DNA of 32,174 nt from Thiobacillus sp. 65-1059 (GCA_001897675.1 MKUE01000140.1:1-32174); one strand, 5' to 3'; counted from the first letter of the stretch, positions 15,837 to 24,871 are shown. A program made the numbers and translations. The notes: a model not told the origin generated them from the sequence alone.

Positions 15837-16258
15837 TGGCCTTCGGCGGACTCACGAGCGACAGCGGCGACGGCGACAACGCGGAGATCAACATGATTCC
15901 GCTGATCGACGTGATGCTGGTACTGCTGGTCATTTTCATCATTACCGCGCCCTTGATGACGCACGCGGTCAAGGTCGACCTGCCGACCGCATCCAGCCAG
16001 CCCAACCCGCCCCGGCCCGAGACGGTCAACCTCTCGATCAAGACAGACGGCTCGGTGTTCTGGAATGCCGAGCCGGTCGACGCCGCCGCCTGGCAGGCAC
16101 GCATGCAAGCCGCGGCGCAGCAGGCGCCGCAGCCTGAAATCCACATCCGCGCCGACGGCGATCTGGCCTACCGCAATGTCGCGCGGATCATGGCCGACGC
16201 CGCGCGTGCCGGGCTGAGCAAGCTCGGCTTCGTCACCGATCCGCGCGACGCGCGTTGA
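15833..16258 (+). CDS. exbD: Biopolymer transport protein ExbD
   Basis: The 141-residue protein has one membrane helix with the essential proton-carrying aspartate D26 (NMIPLIDVMLVLLVIFII) and a periplasmic domain ending KLGFVTDP, as in ExbD/TolR. The start at 15833 overlaps the exbB stop (ATGATG) and has CAGGAG ahead of it; 15836 is an equally possible start. Frames that continue upstream are shadows of exbB. Confidence 0.95.
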   Translation: MMAFGGLTSDSGDGDNAEINMIPLIDVMLVLLVIFIITAPLMTHAVKVDLPTASSQPNPPRPETVNLSIKTDGSVFWNAEPVDAAAWQARMQAAAQQAPQPEIHIRADGDLAYRNVARIMADAARAGLSKLGFVTDPRDAR

Positions 16259-16346
16259 TGCAAAGTCCGACAACCCTACCCATTCAGCCAGCCAATCGCA
16301 TGCCTTGCGCCAGCCAGTCAACGCTACAGACGCAAGGAGAAATCAC

Positions 16347-18416
16347 ATGACCCGCAAGATCAAACCGCTCTGTCTGGCCCTGGCCGCAACGGCAGCCACC
16401 GGGATCCCCGCTCATGCATTTGCCGCAGACACGCTGCCGCGCATCGACGTGATCGGCGACGGCGAGCAAGCGATCGCCAAACAGCCCGGTGCCGTGGCGC
16501 TTATCGGCAAGGAGCAGCTGGAACTCATGCAGCCGCTGTCGACCCAGGACGCGCTCAAATCCGTGCCCGGGGTGGTGGTGCGCGAAGAAGAGGGGTATGG
16601 CTTTATTCCGAACATCGGAATGCGCGGCCTGGACCCCAACCGCAGCCAGAAGCTGCTGGTGCTGGAAGACGGCGTGCCCGTCGCGCCGGGCCTGTTCCTG
16701 GCAAACGAGTCCTATTACAGCCCCCGCATCGAACGCATGCAAAGCATTGAAGTGCTGAAGGGCGCGGCAGGCTTGCGGTACGGGCCGACAACCATAGGCG
16801 GGGTGATCAACTACAAAACCAGGAATCCCGAAGAAGGAGCCAGGCTCACCGCCAAGGCAGGCTCCCATGGTTACCGGCTGATCGGCCTGGACGCCGGCGG
16901 TGCGGCGCCCTCGGGCGAGGCGATAGGCGGCATCAGCCTGGTCAAGGCGCAGGGCGACGGTTTCCGCCACAACGGCTTCGACATGAGCGACGCCATGATC
17001 AAGGGCGGCATGGCGATCGGAGACAAGCAATGGATAGGCGCAAAATTCACCCGCTACAACAATGAAATCAATACCTCGTATGTCGGTTTGCGTCCCAACG
17101 AGTTCAGGAACGAGCCGACCAGGAACCCGGCTCCGAACGATTATTTCCTGACGCACCGCAACGCCTTCGATCTCAACCACGAGTTGACGATCAACGATGC
17201 CGCGACGCTCAAAACCCTGCTGTACTGGAGCGAACTGACGCGCGATTACTGGCGCCGGGATGTTCTGGGCCGCAGCGCGGACGGCACGACCTTCGTGGCG
17301 TGCGGCGGCGCGGCTTATTGCATGTCGGGGCGCAATCGCAACTTCGAGATGATGGGAATCGACTCGCGCCTGCACCTCGCCCACAACAGCTTCGGCATGA
17401 AAAACGAAGCCGAGATCGGCGTTCGCTTGCATCGCGATTCCCTGAGCAATCAAACCGTTCGCTCCAAAACCAATGAGAATGCCCGCTCCGGCGACTTGAC
17501 CGGCGACGACACCCAGGAAGCCAGGGGGATTGCCTTCTATGGCCAAAACCGGTTTTTGATCGGCGACAAGGTGGCGGTCACGCCCGGCTTGCGCATCGAA
17601 ACCTATGCCCAGGAGCGCAAGAACGAGTTGACCGGCGCTTCCGGAACGTCAAGCAATACGGAAGTGATGCCGGGAGTGGGCGTGACCTGGCAGATTGCGC
17701 CGCAAGCGCAGGCCTTCGCGGGTGCGTTCAAGGGTTTCTCGCCCGCCATGGTGGCGTCGGCAATCAGCGCAGACGGGCTCGACCAGGAACTGGAGGCCGA
17801 GCGATCGACCAATCTTGAAATCGGCGTGCGCGGCGCGGTGGACCGCCTGAGCTATGAAGCGACCGCTTTCCAGATGGATTTCGACAATCAAATCATCCCC
17901 CAGTCCGAGTCGGGCGGGGTGGGTGCCACCGTCACCAATGCGGGGAAAACCCTGCACCGCGGCCTGGAAGGCGCGCTGGGCTTCGACCTGGGCGCGGGCT
18001 GGAGCGTCTCTGCGAATGCAACCTATATCCCGACGGCCAAATTCAACAGCACAAAAATCATCGGCGGCATCGATCGCAACGGAAACCGGCTGCCCTATGC
18101 GCCCGAGTTGATGACGAACCTGGCGCTGAACTATGCGTCAGGGGGCCTGAAAACCAGCTTGAGCGCCCATCGCGTCTCCAGTCAATTCGTCGACCCGGAG
18201 AACACCAAGGCCGAAAGCGCGGATGGGCGGCGCGGGGAAATTCCGGCCTACACGACGCTCGATCTGAGTGCGCATTACGCCGTGAACAAGCAGTTGAATG
18301 TATTCGCTATCGTGCGCAACCTGACGGACAGGAAATACATTGCCAGCCGCAACCCAGACGGCATTTTTCCCGGCATCGAGCGCAACTTCGTGCTTGGCAT
18401 GAATTACAAGCTCTGA
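16347..18416 (+). CDS. TonB-dependent receptor, FecA-like
   Basis: The 689-residue outer-membrane protein has a signal peptide (cut near AFA-AD, residue 26), a TonB-box-like LPRIDVIGD at the mature N-terminus, and a plug domain (about 40-150) containing PNIGMRGLDPNRSQKLLVLEDG and YGPTTIGGVINYKTR. The latter resembles the ferric dicitrate receptor FecA. The rest is a 22-strand barrel. I chose the ATG at 16347 because AAGGAG precedes it; the frame is open from 16305. The receptor lacks the long N-terminal signalling extension of FecA, and no fecI-fecR pair is nearby, so Fur control alone is likely. The ligand is uncertain. Confidence 0.88.
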   Translation: MTRKIKPLCLALAATAATGIPAHAFAADTLPRIDVIGDGEQAIAKQPGAVALIGKEQLELMQPLSTQDALKSVPGVVVREEEGYGFIPNIGMRGLDPNRSQKLLVLEDGVPVAPGLFLANESYYSPRIERMQSIEVLKGAAGLRYGPTTIGGVINYKTRNPEEGARLTAKAGSHGYRLIGLDAGGAAPSGEAIGGISLVKAQGDGFRHNGFDMSDAMIKGGMAIGDKQWIGAKFTRYNNEINTSYVGLRPNEFRNEPTRNPAPNDYFLTHRNAFDLNHELTINDAATLKTLLYWSELTRDYWRRDVLGRSADGTTFVACGGAAYCMSGRNRNFEMMGIDSRLHLAHNSFGMKNEAEIGVRLHRDSLSNQTVRSKTNENARSGDLTGDDTQEARGIAFYGQNRFLIGDKVAVTPGLRIETYAQERKNELTGASGTSSNTEVMPGVGVTWQIAPQAQAFAGAFKGFSPAMVASAISADGLDQELEAERSTNLEIGVRGAVDRLSYEATAFQMDFDNQIIPQSESGGVGATVTNAGKTLHRGLEGALGFDLGAGWSVSANATYIPTAKFNSTKIIGGIDRNGNRLPYAPELMTNLALNYASGGLKTSLSAHRVSSQFVDPENTKAESADGRRGEIPAYTTLDLSAHYAVNKQLNVFAIVRNLTDRKYIASRNPDGIFPGIERNFVLGMNYKL

Positions 18417-18454
18417 TGCCGCCCACTTGAATCCACCTTAAGCCCATCCAGCCG

Positions 18455-18712
18455 ATGACCACGCTCACACTCGACCGACTTGCGGACTTCCAGGCCTGCA
18501 CCGTAACCGGGGTCGCGCCTCCCGCCAGCGCGCCGGAGTGGCACGACTGGCTGGAAGAGATCGGCTTCATCCCCGGGGAGCGGGCGATGGTGATGGCGCG
18601 CGCCTTGCCGGGTGGCGATCCGCTGGTAGTGCGCGTCGGCGCGTCCACCTTCGCGTTGCGGCGGGTCGAGGCGACCTGCGTACGGGTTACGCTCGACGGG
18701 GGCAGCGCATGA
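18455..18712 (+). CDS. feoA: Ferrous iron transport protein FeoA
   Basis: The 85-residue protein is a small SH3-like FeoA, needed with FeoB for ferrous iron import. It has the typical LEEIGFIPGERAMVMARALPGGDPLVVRVG-like core (only key parts: LxxxGFxPG and DPLxVRVG) and ends LRRVEATCVRV. Its stop overlaps the feoB start (ATGA). There is no obvious Shine-Dalgarno sequence or promoter in the 38 bases after the receptor gene, so it is probably read through from upstream. Confidence 0.9.
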   Translation: MTTLTLDRLADFQACTVTGVAPPASAPEWHDWLEEIGFIPGERAMVMARALPGGDPLVVRVGASTFALRRVEATCVRVTLDGGSA

Positions 18713-20595
18713 AATCCGCCATCGTCCACGTGCATCGCGGCGGGCCTCTGCTCGCACTGGTGGGCAATCCCAATTGCGGCAAGACCGCACTGTTCAACCG
18801 CCTCACCGGCAGCCATCAGAAGGTTGCCAACTACGCCGGCGTCACGGTCGAACGCAAGGAAGGAAAACTCGTCACCGCAGCAGGCAAAGCCCTGCGCGTG
18901 CTCGACCTGCCCGGCACCTACAGCCTGCATCCGCGCTCGCCCGACGAGAAAGTGACCTGCGACGTGCTCAGCGGTCATGCCGAAGGCGAGAAACGCCCCG
19001 ATCTGGTGGTGTGCGTGGTCGACGCAACCAACCTGCGACGCAATCTGCGGCTGGTGCTGGCGGTGAAGCGCCTGGGCCTGCCCTGCGTGGTGGCGCTCAA
19101 CATGAGCGACCTCGCGGCGCGAAGCGGCATCCGGGTCGACGCTGCGGCATTGTCGGCTGCACTCGGCGTGCCGGTCGTCAACACCGTCGCAGTGGATGCC
19201 GACGGCGCCGCTGCCCTGCTCGACCTGCTCGACCAGCCTGGCATCTGGCGGCGGACCGCCCGCGCCGGCAACGGTACGCCCCCGGCCGGCACCATCGAGG
19301 CCGACCACGAGACGGTGCGCCGGATTCTGCAAGGCCTGGCGCTGGACCAGGCGATTCCGCGCCTCGCCAGCGACCGCATCGACCGCGTGGTGCTGCATCC
19401 GCTCGCCGGTCCGCCCCTGTTGGCAGTCATTCTGTTCCTGATTTTCCAGGCGGTATTCGCGTGGGCCGAGACGCCGATGAACTGGATCGAGGCGGCCACC
19501 GGCTGGCTGGGCGGTGCCGTCGCCAGCCTGCTGCCGCACGGCTGGCTGCAAAGCCTCGTAGTCGACGGCGTGATCGCCGGTGCGGGCGGCGTCATCGTAT
19601 TCCTGCCGCAGATCGTCATCCTGTTCTTCTTCATCCTGGTGCTGGAAGAATCCGGCTATCTGCCGCGCGCGGCCTTCCTGCTCGACCGCCTGATGGGCGG
19701 CGTGGGGCTGTCCGGGCGCTCGTTCATTCCGCTTCTGTCGAGCTTCGCCTGCGCCATTCCCGGCATCATGGCCGCGCGCACCATCACCAATCCGCGCGAC
19801 CGCCTGGTCACCATCATGATCACCCCGATGATGACCTGCTCGGCACGGCTTCCGGTGTATGCGCTGCTCATCGGCGCCTTCGTGCCGCAGCGCAAAATCT
19901 GGGCCGGTCTGGAATTGCAGGGAGTGGTGCTGTTCTGCCTGTACCTGGCAGGCATCGTCGGCGCCCTGCTTGTCGCCTGGCTGCTCAAGCGTCTCACGGC
20001 ACGCAAGCTGATGCACCCGCTGATGATGGAATTGCCGGCCTACCACTGGCCACGGTTGCGCAACATCGCCATCGGCCTGTGGCAGCGGGTGATGATTTTT
20101 ATGAAACGGGTCGGCGGCATCATTCTCGCGCTCACCGTCCTGCTGTGGTTTCTCGCCAGTTTTCCCGCCCCGCCCGCAGGCGCGGCCGGGGCCCCCATCG
20201 AATACAGCTTCGCCGGCATGGCGGGACGCGCGCTCGCCGTGCTGTTCGAGCCCATCGGCTTCAACTGGCAAATCAGCATCGCGCTGGTGCCCGGTCTGGC
20301 CGCGCGCGAAATCGTGGTGAGTGCGCTCGGCACCGTCTATGCCCTGTCGGCCAACGGCAACGCCGCCGCAGCGACCCTCGCTCCGCTGATCGCGCACAGC
20401 TGGAGCCTCGCCACCGCGCTGTCCCTGCTGGCGTGGTTCGTCTTCGCGCCGCAATGCCTCGCCACGCTCGCCACCGTCAAGCGCGAAACCGGCGGCTGGA
20501 CCATGCCGCTGGTCATGGCCGGATACCTGTTCGCGCTGGCGTACCTGGCCTCTTTCATCACCTACCGCCTGGCGCTCGCGGCAGGCTGGGGATAG
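18709..20595 (+). CDS. feoB: Ferrous iron transporter FeoB
   Basis: The 628-residue protein joins an N-terminal GTPase domain to a membrane permease for Fe(II). The GTPase motifs are G1 G19-NPNCGK-T26, G3 D66-L-P-G69 and G4 N131-M-S-D134. The permease carries two Gate regions, including SSFACAIPGIMAARTI and PMMTCSARLPVYALLIGAF with the conserved cysteines, and about eight membrane helices. It is shorter than the 773-residue Escherichia coli protein, mainly in loops and the C-terminus. FeoC is absent. It starts within the feoA stop codon. Confidence 0.95.
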   Translation: MKSAIVHVHRGGPLLALVGNPNCGKTALFNRLTGSHQKVANYAGVTVERKEGKLVTAAGKALRVLDLPGTYSLHPRSPDEKVTCDVLSGHAEGEKRPDLVVCVVDATNLRRNLRLVLAVKRLGLPCVVALNMSDLAARSGIRVDAAALSAALGVPVVNTVAVDADGAAALLDLLDQPGIWRRTARAGNGTPPAGTIEADHETVRRILQGLALDQAIPRLASDRIDRVVLHPLAGPPLLAVILFLIFQAVFAWAETPMNWIEAATGWLGGAVASLLPHGWLQSLVVDGVIAGAGGVIVFLPQIVILFFFILVLEESGYLPRAAFLLDRLMGGVGLSGRSFIPLLSSFACAIPGIMAARTITNPRDRLVTIMITPMMTCSARLPVYALLIGAFVPQRKIWAGLELQGVVLFCLYLAGIVGALLVAWLLKRLTARKLMHPLMMELPAYHWPRLRNIAIGLWQRVMIFMKRVGGIILALTVLLWFLASFPAPPAGAAGAPIEYSFAGMAGRALAVLFEPIGFNWQISIALVPGLAAREIVVSALGTVYALSANGNAAAATLAPLIAHSWSLATALSLLAWFVFAPQCLATLATVKRETGGWTMPLVMAGYLFALAYLASFITYRLALAAGWG

Positions 20596-20734
20596 GCGGT
20601 GCCATTCTCCTCACAACCAGCAGCACGGCCTGGCCTGACCATTGCATCCGTCGACCAAGCAAAAATTTTTCAACAGCCAGCCAGCCAAGCGTTTTGCTCC
20701 GCCAGCCCGTTATTTTCCAATCAGGAGCAAATCC

Positions 20735-22996
20735 ATGTCACACGCACGTTCACGCCCGCCTTCGGGCACCCTCCGCCAGCTGCTGGCGCGCATCCAGCCC
20801 GCCGCCGCGGCCCCTGCGGCGGCCTCGCTGGCATTCATGATGCTGGCCCCCGCCGCCGCGCTGGCGCAAACCCCTGCAGCGGCCGAAACCACCCTGGCCA
20901 CGGTGAAGGTAGAGGACACCGCCGATCCCATGGCCGTCAATAACGGCTACCAGGCGACCGAAACCCGCGTCGGAAAAATCAAGCAGGACCCGCACGACGT
21001 CCCGCAGGCGATCACCACGGTGACCAGCAAACTCATGGAAGAGCAGCAGGTCGGCAGCCTGCGCGAAGCGCTGCGCAATGTATCCGGCCTGACCTTCAAC
21101 GCCGCCGAAGGCGGGCGCGCCGGCGACAACATGATGCTGCGCGGCTTCTACACCTTCGGCGATATGTATCTGGACGGCCTTCGCGATACCGCGCAGTACA
21201 ACCGCGAAACCTTCAACCTGGAGCAGGTCGACGTGCTGCGCGGCTCCGCCTCGATGCTGTTCGGCCGCGGCCAGGCCGGCGGCGTCATCAATCTGGTCAG
21301 CAAGACGCCGAAGCGCGCCGATGCCTACATGCTGACCGGCAGCGTCGGCACCGACGGGTACACCGAAGCCACGGCCGACCTCAACAAGCGCGTCGGCCAG
21401 GACGCCGCCCTCCGCGTCAATCTGATGAAGCGCGACGAAGGCAGCTGGCGCGAAAACCCCGCGACCGGAGCCCAGCCCGAGATTCATCGCGGCGGCGCGG
21501 CGGCCAGCCTGGCGCTGGGGATGCAGACCGACAACGAGTTCATCCTGTCGCATCAATTCACCCGCAACCGCGACATTCCCGACTACGGCTTCTCGTTCGA
21601 CAACGCCACGCGCCGCCCGAACAGCAACTTCTCGCCGGACACCTTCTGGGGCATCGACCGCAATTTCGACGACAGCGATGTCAACATCAGCACCGCGACG
21701 TGGACCCACCGCTTTTCGCCGACGAGCGAACTGCGCACCGCCGTTCGTTACGGCGATTACCAGCGCAGCTACTGGGCTCGCACGCCGAGCGCCACGGTCG
21801 CGCCCGGCGACACCGGCCTCAACCTGCCGAGCACCAATGCCGGCCCGACCCGCTCGATGGACTACGAGACCGTCACCGTGCAGTCCGACTACAACACCCG
21901 TTTCCGCGCCTTCGACATGAAACACGAACTGGTCGCCGGCATCGAGTACCTGCACGAGGACAGCCATCGCAGCGGACTCCGCAATCTCGGCGGCACGACG
22001 GCAGACAATCCGCCGCTGTTCCGGCCCTACGTCGAGAACACCGCGGGCGCGGTCAACTTCACCGGCGATTCCTACGCGATCTACGCGCAGGACACGGTCG
22101 AGTTCCTGCCGTTCTGGAAACTCACCCTGGGCGCGCGGCGCGACGAGCTGAAAGCCGAGTACTCCAGCGCCACCTCGCCGCAGCTGGAATACGGCGAATG
22201 GAGCACGCGCGCCGCGCTGTCGTATCAGCCGAACGACCAGGCCCACTACTACCTCGGCTACAGCGATTCGTTCAGCCCGACCGCCGATCTCTATCAGCTG
22301 ACCCTGGCCCCGCTACCGCCGGAAACCAGCGAGGTGGTCGAGGCGGGCGCCAAGTGGATGTTCCTCGACGGCGACCTCACCTTCCGCACCGCGATCTACC
22401 GCGCGACCAAGCACTGGGAACGCAACACCGACCTCGAGTCGACCGCAGCGATCCTTACCAACAAGCGGCGCACCGACGGCATCGAGTTCGAGGCGGCTGG
22501 ACGCATCACGCCCGACTGGGAGGTGTTCGCCGGTCTCGCGCTGATGGACTCGAAAATCCTCCAGGTGGCATACAACCACGACGGCAGCGACGCCAACGCC
22601 GACCCGGACATCGCCGACCCGCGCTTCGCCGGGCAGCGCGCGCGCAACACGCCGAAGTACACCTTCAACCTGTGGAGCACCTACCGGCTCGGCCACGGCT
22701 GGAAGATCGGCGGCGGCGTCGAGGCCAAGGGCGACCGCTACGCCTACTCGCCGTCGGCGCAGCCCGGCGCCTCGACCGACGCGCTCTTTCCCGGCGGCGG
22801 GTTCAAGCCGAACACCGCGCCGGCCTATGCACGCTGGGACGCCATGGTGTCCTACGAGCAGAAGCGCTGGGCGGCCCGCTTCAACGTGCAGAACCTGTTC
22901 GACGAGGTGTACTACGACGCGGTCTACGACAATGGCTCCTTCTCGGTGCCTGGCCAGGGCCGTCGCTTCATCCTCACCGGCGAGCTGAAGTTCTGA
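20735..22996 (+). CDS. TonB-dependent siderophore receptor, Fiu-like
   Basis: The 753-residue outer-membrane receptor has a long Ala-rich signal peptide (cut near ALA-QTP, about residue 45), a TonB-box-like TLATVKVED and a plug with VPQAITTVTSKLM, the NVSGLTFNAAEGGR segment, NMMLRGF and GQAGGVINLVSK. This is the siderophore receptor group that includes Fiu, FhuE and PiuA. The barrel ends in a terminal Phe (TGELKF). CAGGAG precedes the chosen ATG; the frame is open from 20642. The partner piuC follows directly, as fiu and ybiX do in Escherichia coli, which favours a catecholate-type ferric siderophore. No siderophore synthesis genes are seen, so foreign siderophores may be used. Confidence 0.9.
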   Translation: MSHARSRPPSGTLRQLLARIQPAAAAPAAASLAFMMLAPAAALAQTPAAAETTLATVKVEDTADPMAVNNGYQATETRVGKIKQDPHDVPQAITTVTSKLMEEQQVGSLREALRNVSGLTFNAAEGGRAGDNMMLRGFYTFGDMYLDGLRDTAQYNRETFNLEQVDVLRGSASMLFGRGQAGGVINLVSKTPKRADAYMLTGSVGTDGYTEATADLNKRVGQDAALRVNLMKRDEGSWRENPATGAQPEIHRGGAAASLALGMQTDNEFILSHQFTRNRDIPDYGFSFDNATRRPNSNFSPDTFWGIDRNFDDSDVNISTATWTHRFSPTSELRTAVRYGDYQRSYWARTPSATVAPGDTGLNLPSTNAGPTRSMDYETVTVQSDYNTRFRAFDMKHELVAGIEYLHEDSHRSGLRNLGGTTADNPPLFRPYVENTAGAVNFTGDSYAIYAQDTVEFLPFWKLTLGARRDELKAEYSSATSPQLEYGEWSTRAALSYQPNDQAHYYLGYSDSFSPTADLYQLTLAPLPPETSEVVEAGAKWMFLDGDLTFRTAIYRATKHWERNTDLESTAAILTNKRRTDGIEFEAAGRITPDWEVFAGLALMDSKILQVAYNHDGSDANADPDIADPRFAGQRARNTPKYTFNLWSTYRLGHGWKIGGGVEAKGDRYAYSPSAQPGASTDALFPGGGFKPNTAPAYARWDAMVSYEQKRWAARFNVQNLFDEVYYDAVYDNGSFSVPGQGRRFILTGELKF

Positions 22997-23002
22997 GCCC
23001 GT

Positions 23003-23056
23003 CATCCCTGCCTATTGGCAGGGATGTGGCGCTGCCCGCGTGGCGCCACATCCCTG
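23003..23056 (+). promoter_or_regulatory. Overlapping alternative hairpins before piuC
   Basis: CATCCCTGCC (23003-23012) can pair with GGCAGGGATG (23017-23026) around TATT. The second arm also begins a perfect 14-base-pair stem (23019-23032 with 23043-23056). The two structures share 23019-23026 and exclude each other. The second stem ends right at the piuC ribosome binding site (ACAGGAG, 23057-23063). No T run follows. Confidence 0.75.
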
Positions 23057-23071
23057 ACAGGAGATACCGCC

Positions 23072-23755
23072 ATGCTGCTGCACATTCCCGACGTACTCGA
23101 TCCCGCCGCCCTCGACCGCTGCGCCGAACTGCTGAACCAGGCCGACTGGACCGACGGCCGCGTCACTGCCGGCAGCCAGGCCGCCACGGTGAAAAACAAC
23201 CTGCAACTTCCGGAAGCCAGCCCGGTCGCCCAGCAGCTGCGCGCACTCGCGCTGGAGGCGTTGTCGAAGAATCCCGCCTTCTTCAGCGCCGCCTTGCCCA
23301 AGCGCATCTACCCGCCGCTGTTCAACCGTTACGGCGGCGAAGCCAATTCCTTCGGCAACCACGTCGACAACGCCATCCGCACCCATCCGGAGAGCGCCCG
23401 GCACGTGCGCACCGACCTGTCGTTCACGCTGTTTCTCAACGATCCCGCCGACTACGACGGCGGCGAACTCATCATCGAGGACGGCATGGGCGGGCGGGCG
23501 GTCAAACTGCCGGCGGGCCACCTCATCCTCTACCCGTCGTACAGCGTGCACCGCGTCGAAGCGGTGACGCGCGGCGCGCGGCTGGCATGTTTTTCCTGGC
23601 TGGAAAGCATGGTGCGCGAACCACAACGGCGCGCGCTGCTGCACGAACTGGACATGAGCATCGTCGCGCTGCGCGGCGAGCAGGGCGAGACCGATACCGC
23701 GGTGCGGCTGACCAGCTGCTATCACAATCTGATGCGGATGTGGGCGACGGTGTAG
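23072..23755 (+). CDS. piuC: PKHD-type Fe(II)/2-oxoglutarate hydroxylase (PiuC/YbiX)
   Basis: The 227-residue enzyme belongs to the Fe(II)- and 2-oxoglutarate-dependent dioxygenases of the PiuC/YbiX type, linked to siderophore receptors. The iron ligands are H97-x-D99 (GNHVDNA) and H160, and R170 is placed to bind 2-oxoglutarate ([13 protein letters not shown]). Length agrees with YbiX (225). The ATG at 23072 has ACAGGAG eight bases ahead; the upstream in-frame part crosses the hairpins and is not coding. The substrate is unknown. It is the last gene of the tonB unit. Confidence 0.92.
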   Translation: MLLHIPDVLDPAALDRCAELLNQADWTDGRVTAGSQAATVKNNLQLPEASPVAQQLRALALEALSKNPAFFSAALPKRIYPPLFNRYGGEANSFGNHVDNAIRTHPESARHVRTDLSFTLFLNDPADYDGGELIIEDGMGGRAVKLPAGHLILYPSYSVHRVEAVTRGARLACFSWLESMVREPQRRALLHELDMSIVALRGEQGETDTAVRLTSCYHNLMRMWATV

Positions 23756-23821
23756 GCCAAGCGGGGCTTGTGGCTGGCGCATGGCGAGACCCCGCGCCGA
23801 CGCTGTCGTTTTTTACTTTGC

Positions 23822-23844
23822 CAGGGCAGCGCCACCCTGTTTTT
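23822..23844 (+). terminator. Terminator after the iron-uptake cluster
   Basis: CAGGG (23822-23826) pairs with CCCTG (23835-23839) and is followed by five T residues. A weaker CGAC-GCT-GTCG stem with six T residues lies just upstream (around 23801-23817), so there may be two terminators in tandem. Confidence 0.6.
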
Positions 23845-23848
23845 GTTA

Positions 23849-23876
23849 TTGACAATTATTCTCATTTATATAAAAC
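23849..23876 (+). promoter_or_regulatory. bfd promoter with Fur box
   Basis: TTGACA (23849-23854) is followed by an AT-rich -10 region (TATAAA at 23869 or TAAAAC at 23871). A Fur box at 23851-23869 matches the consensus at 12 of 19 positions by hand alignment. Expression of bfd under iron shortage fits its role in releasing stored iron. Confidence 0.75.
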
Positions 23877-23911
23877 TACATTCAACCGATGCCACCGTTG
23901 GAGTGTTCACC

Positions 23912-24121
23912 ATGTACGTCTGCCTTTGCCACAGCGTCACCGACACCGATATTCGCCGGCTTGTGCGTACCGAGGGCGTATGCTCGATGCGCGAATTGAG
24001 CAGGCAGTTGGGGGTCGCCACCCAGTGCGGCAAATGCGGCCGCTGCGCCAGGGAAGTGCTGGGCGAAGCCCTGCATGAGACGCGCAACGAAGCAGGCTGC
24101 GCCGCACTCGCGGCAGCCTGA
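23912..24121 (+). CDS. bfd: Bacterioferritin-associated ferredoxin
   Basis: The 69-residue protein is a Bfd-type [2Fe-2S] ferredoxin. The four cluster cysteines are C4, C6, C39 and C42 (CLC near the start and CGKC), with extra cysteines at 24 and 45. Bfd passes electrons to bacterioferritin so that stored ferric iron can be released. A GGAG lies nine bases ahead of the ATG, and the Fur-box promoter is about 40 bases upstream. Bacterioferritin is the next gene but has its own candidate promoter, which allows opposite regulation of storage and release. Confidence 0.93.
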   Translation: MYVCLCHSVTDTDIRRLVRTEGVCSMRELSRQLGVATQCGKCGRCAREVLGEALHETRNEAGCAALAAA

Positions 24122-24182
24122 CCCCCTCGCCCCCATACCCGATTCGCCTTGCCCAGGCGCCGCCGAATCGCCGCGACTGCGC

Positions 24183-24210
24183 TTGCTTTGCAGGCCCGCA
24201 CACCTAGAAT
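24183..24210 (+). promoter_or_regulatory. Candidate bfr promoter
   Basis: TTGCTT (24183-24188) and TAGAAT (24205-24210) are 16 bases apart, about 87 bases before the bfr ATG. No Fur box overlaps it. Confidence 0.5.
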
Positions 24211-24297
24211 GCCGGATGAACCTGCATTGCCCCTTGACCGGGCATTCGTCCTGCCACCAGCCCGCTCGCGGGCATTTCCAGCCATCGGGAGAACGCC

Positions 24298-24777
24298 ATG
24301 AAAGGCGACAAGAAAGTCATCCAGTATCTGAACAAGGCCCTGACGGTGGAACTCACTGCCATCAACCAGTATTTTCTGCATGCGCGCATGTACAAGAACT
24401 GGGGGCTGACCGCACTGGGCAAGCACGAATACGAGGAATCGATCGAGGAGATGCGCCACGCCGACAAGCTGATCGAGCGCATCCTCTTTCTGGAAGGCCT
24501 GCCCAATCTGCAGGACCTCAACAAGCTGATGATCGGCGAGAACGTCCCCGAGTGCCTGGCATGCGACCTCAAACTCGAGCACACCGGCCGGGCGCTGTAT
24601 ATCGAAGCGATTGCGCATTGCGAAGCGGTCAAGGATTACGTCTCGCGCGAAATCCTGGTCGGCATCCAGGCAGACACCGAAGAGCACATCGATTATCTGG
24701 AAACCCAGCTCGATCTCATCCAGCGCATGGGCGAACAGAACTACATGCAAACCGCTGCCGGCCCGATCGAAGGCTGA
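24298..24777 (+). CDS. bfr: Bacterioferritin
   Basis: The 159-residue protein aligns without gaps to Escherichia coli bacterioferritin, the haem-containing 24-subunit iron store. The haem ligand M52 and the ferroxidase residues E18, E51, H54, E94 and H130 are present. Position 127, a glutamate ligand in the Escherichia coli protein, is threonine here, with E128 and E129 next to it ([11 protein letters not shown]). GGGAGA precedes the ATG. Bfd lies directly upstream, making a store and release pair. Confidence 0.95.
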   Translation: MKGDKKVIQYLNKALTVELTAINQYFLHARMYKNWGLTALGKHEYEESIEEMRHADKLIERILFLEGLPNLQDLNKLMIGENVPECLACDLKLEHTGRALYIEAIAHCEAVKDYVSREILVGIQADTEEHIDYLETQLDLIQRMGEQNYMQTAAGPIEG

Positions 24778-24797
24778 ACGCAGTCCGCCACACCATC

Positions 24798-24869
24798 AAC
24801 GTCCCCCAGCGGGACACACGACTGCCCGGGCTTCGGCCCGCAGCAGAGGGAACCCCTGCGGGGGACGTT
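24798..24869 (+). promoter_or_regulatory. Structured leader covering the udg ribosome binding site
   Basis: AACGTCCCCC (24798-24807) pairs perfectly with GGGGGACGTT (24860-24869). Inside lies a hairpin with a C(TTCG)G tetraloop (stem CGGGC/GCCCG). The only purine-rich ribosome binding site for the following gene (GGGGGA) is in the 3' arm. Only four T residues follow, so it is a poor terminator. Confidence 0.6.
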
Positions 24870-24871
24870 TT

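Noticed and set aside
18307-20454. Long minus-strand open frame opposite feoA-feoB (715 residues)
   Set aside because: It is rich in Arg, His, Gln and Gly without any recognisable domain and is antisense to feoB, whose GTPase and gate motifs are clear. High GC content produces such shadows.
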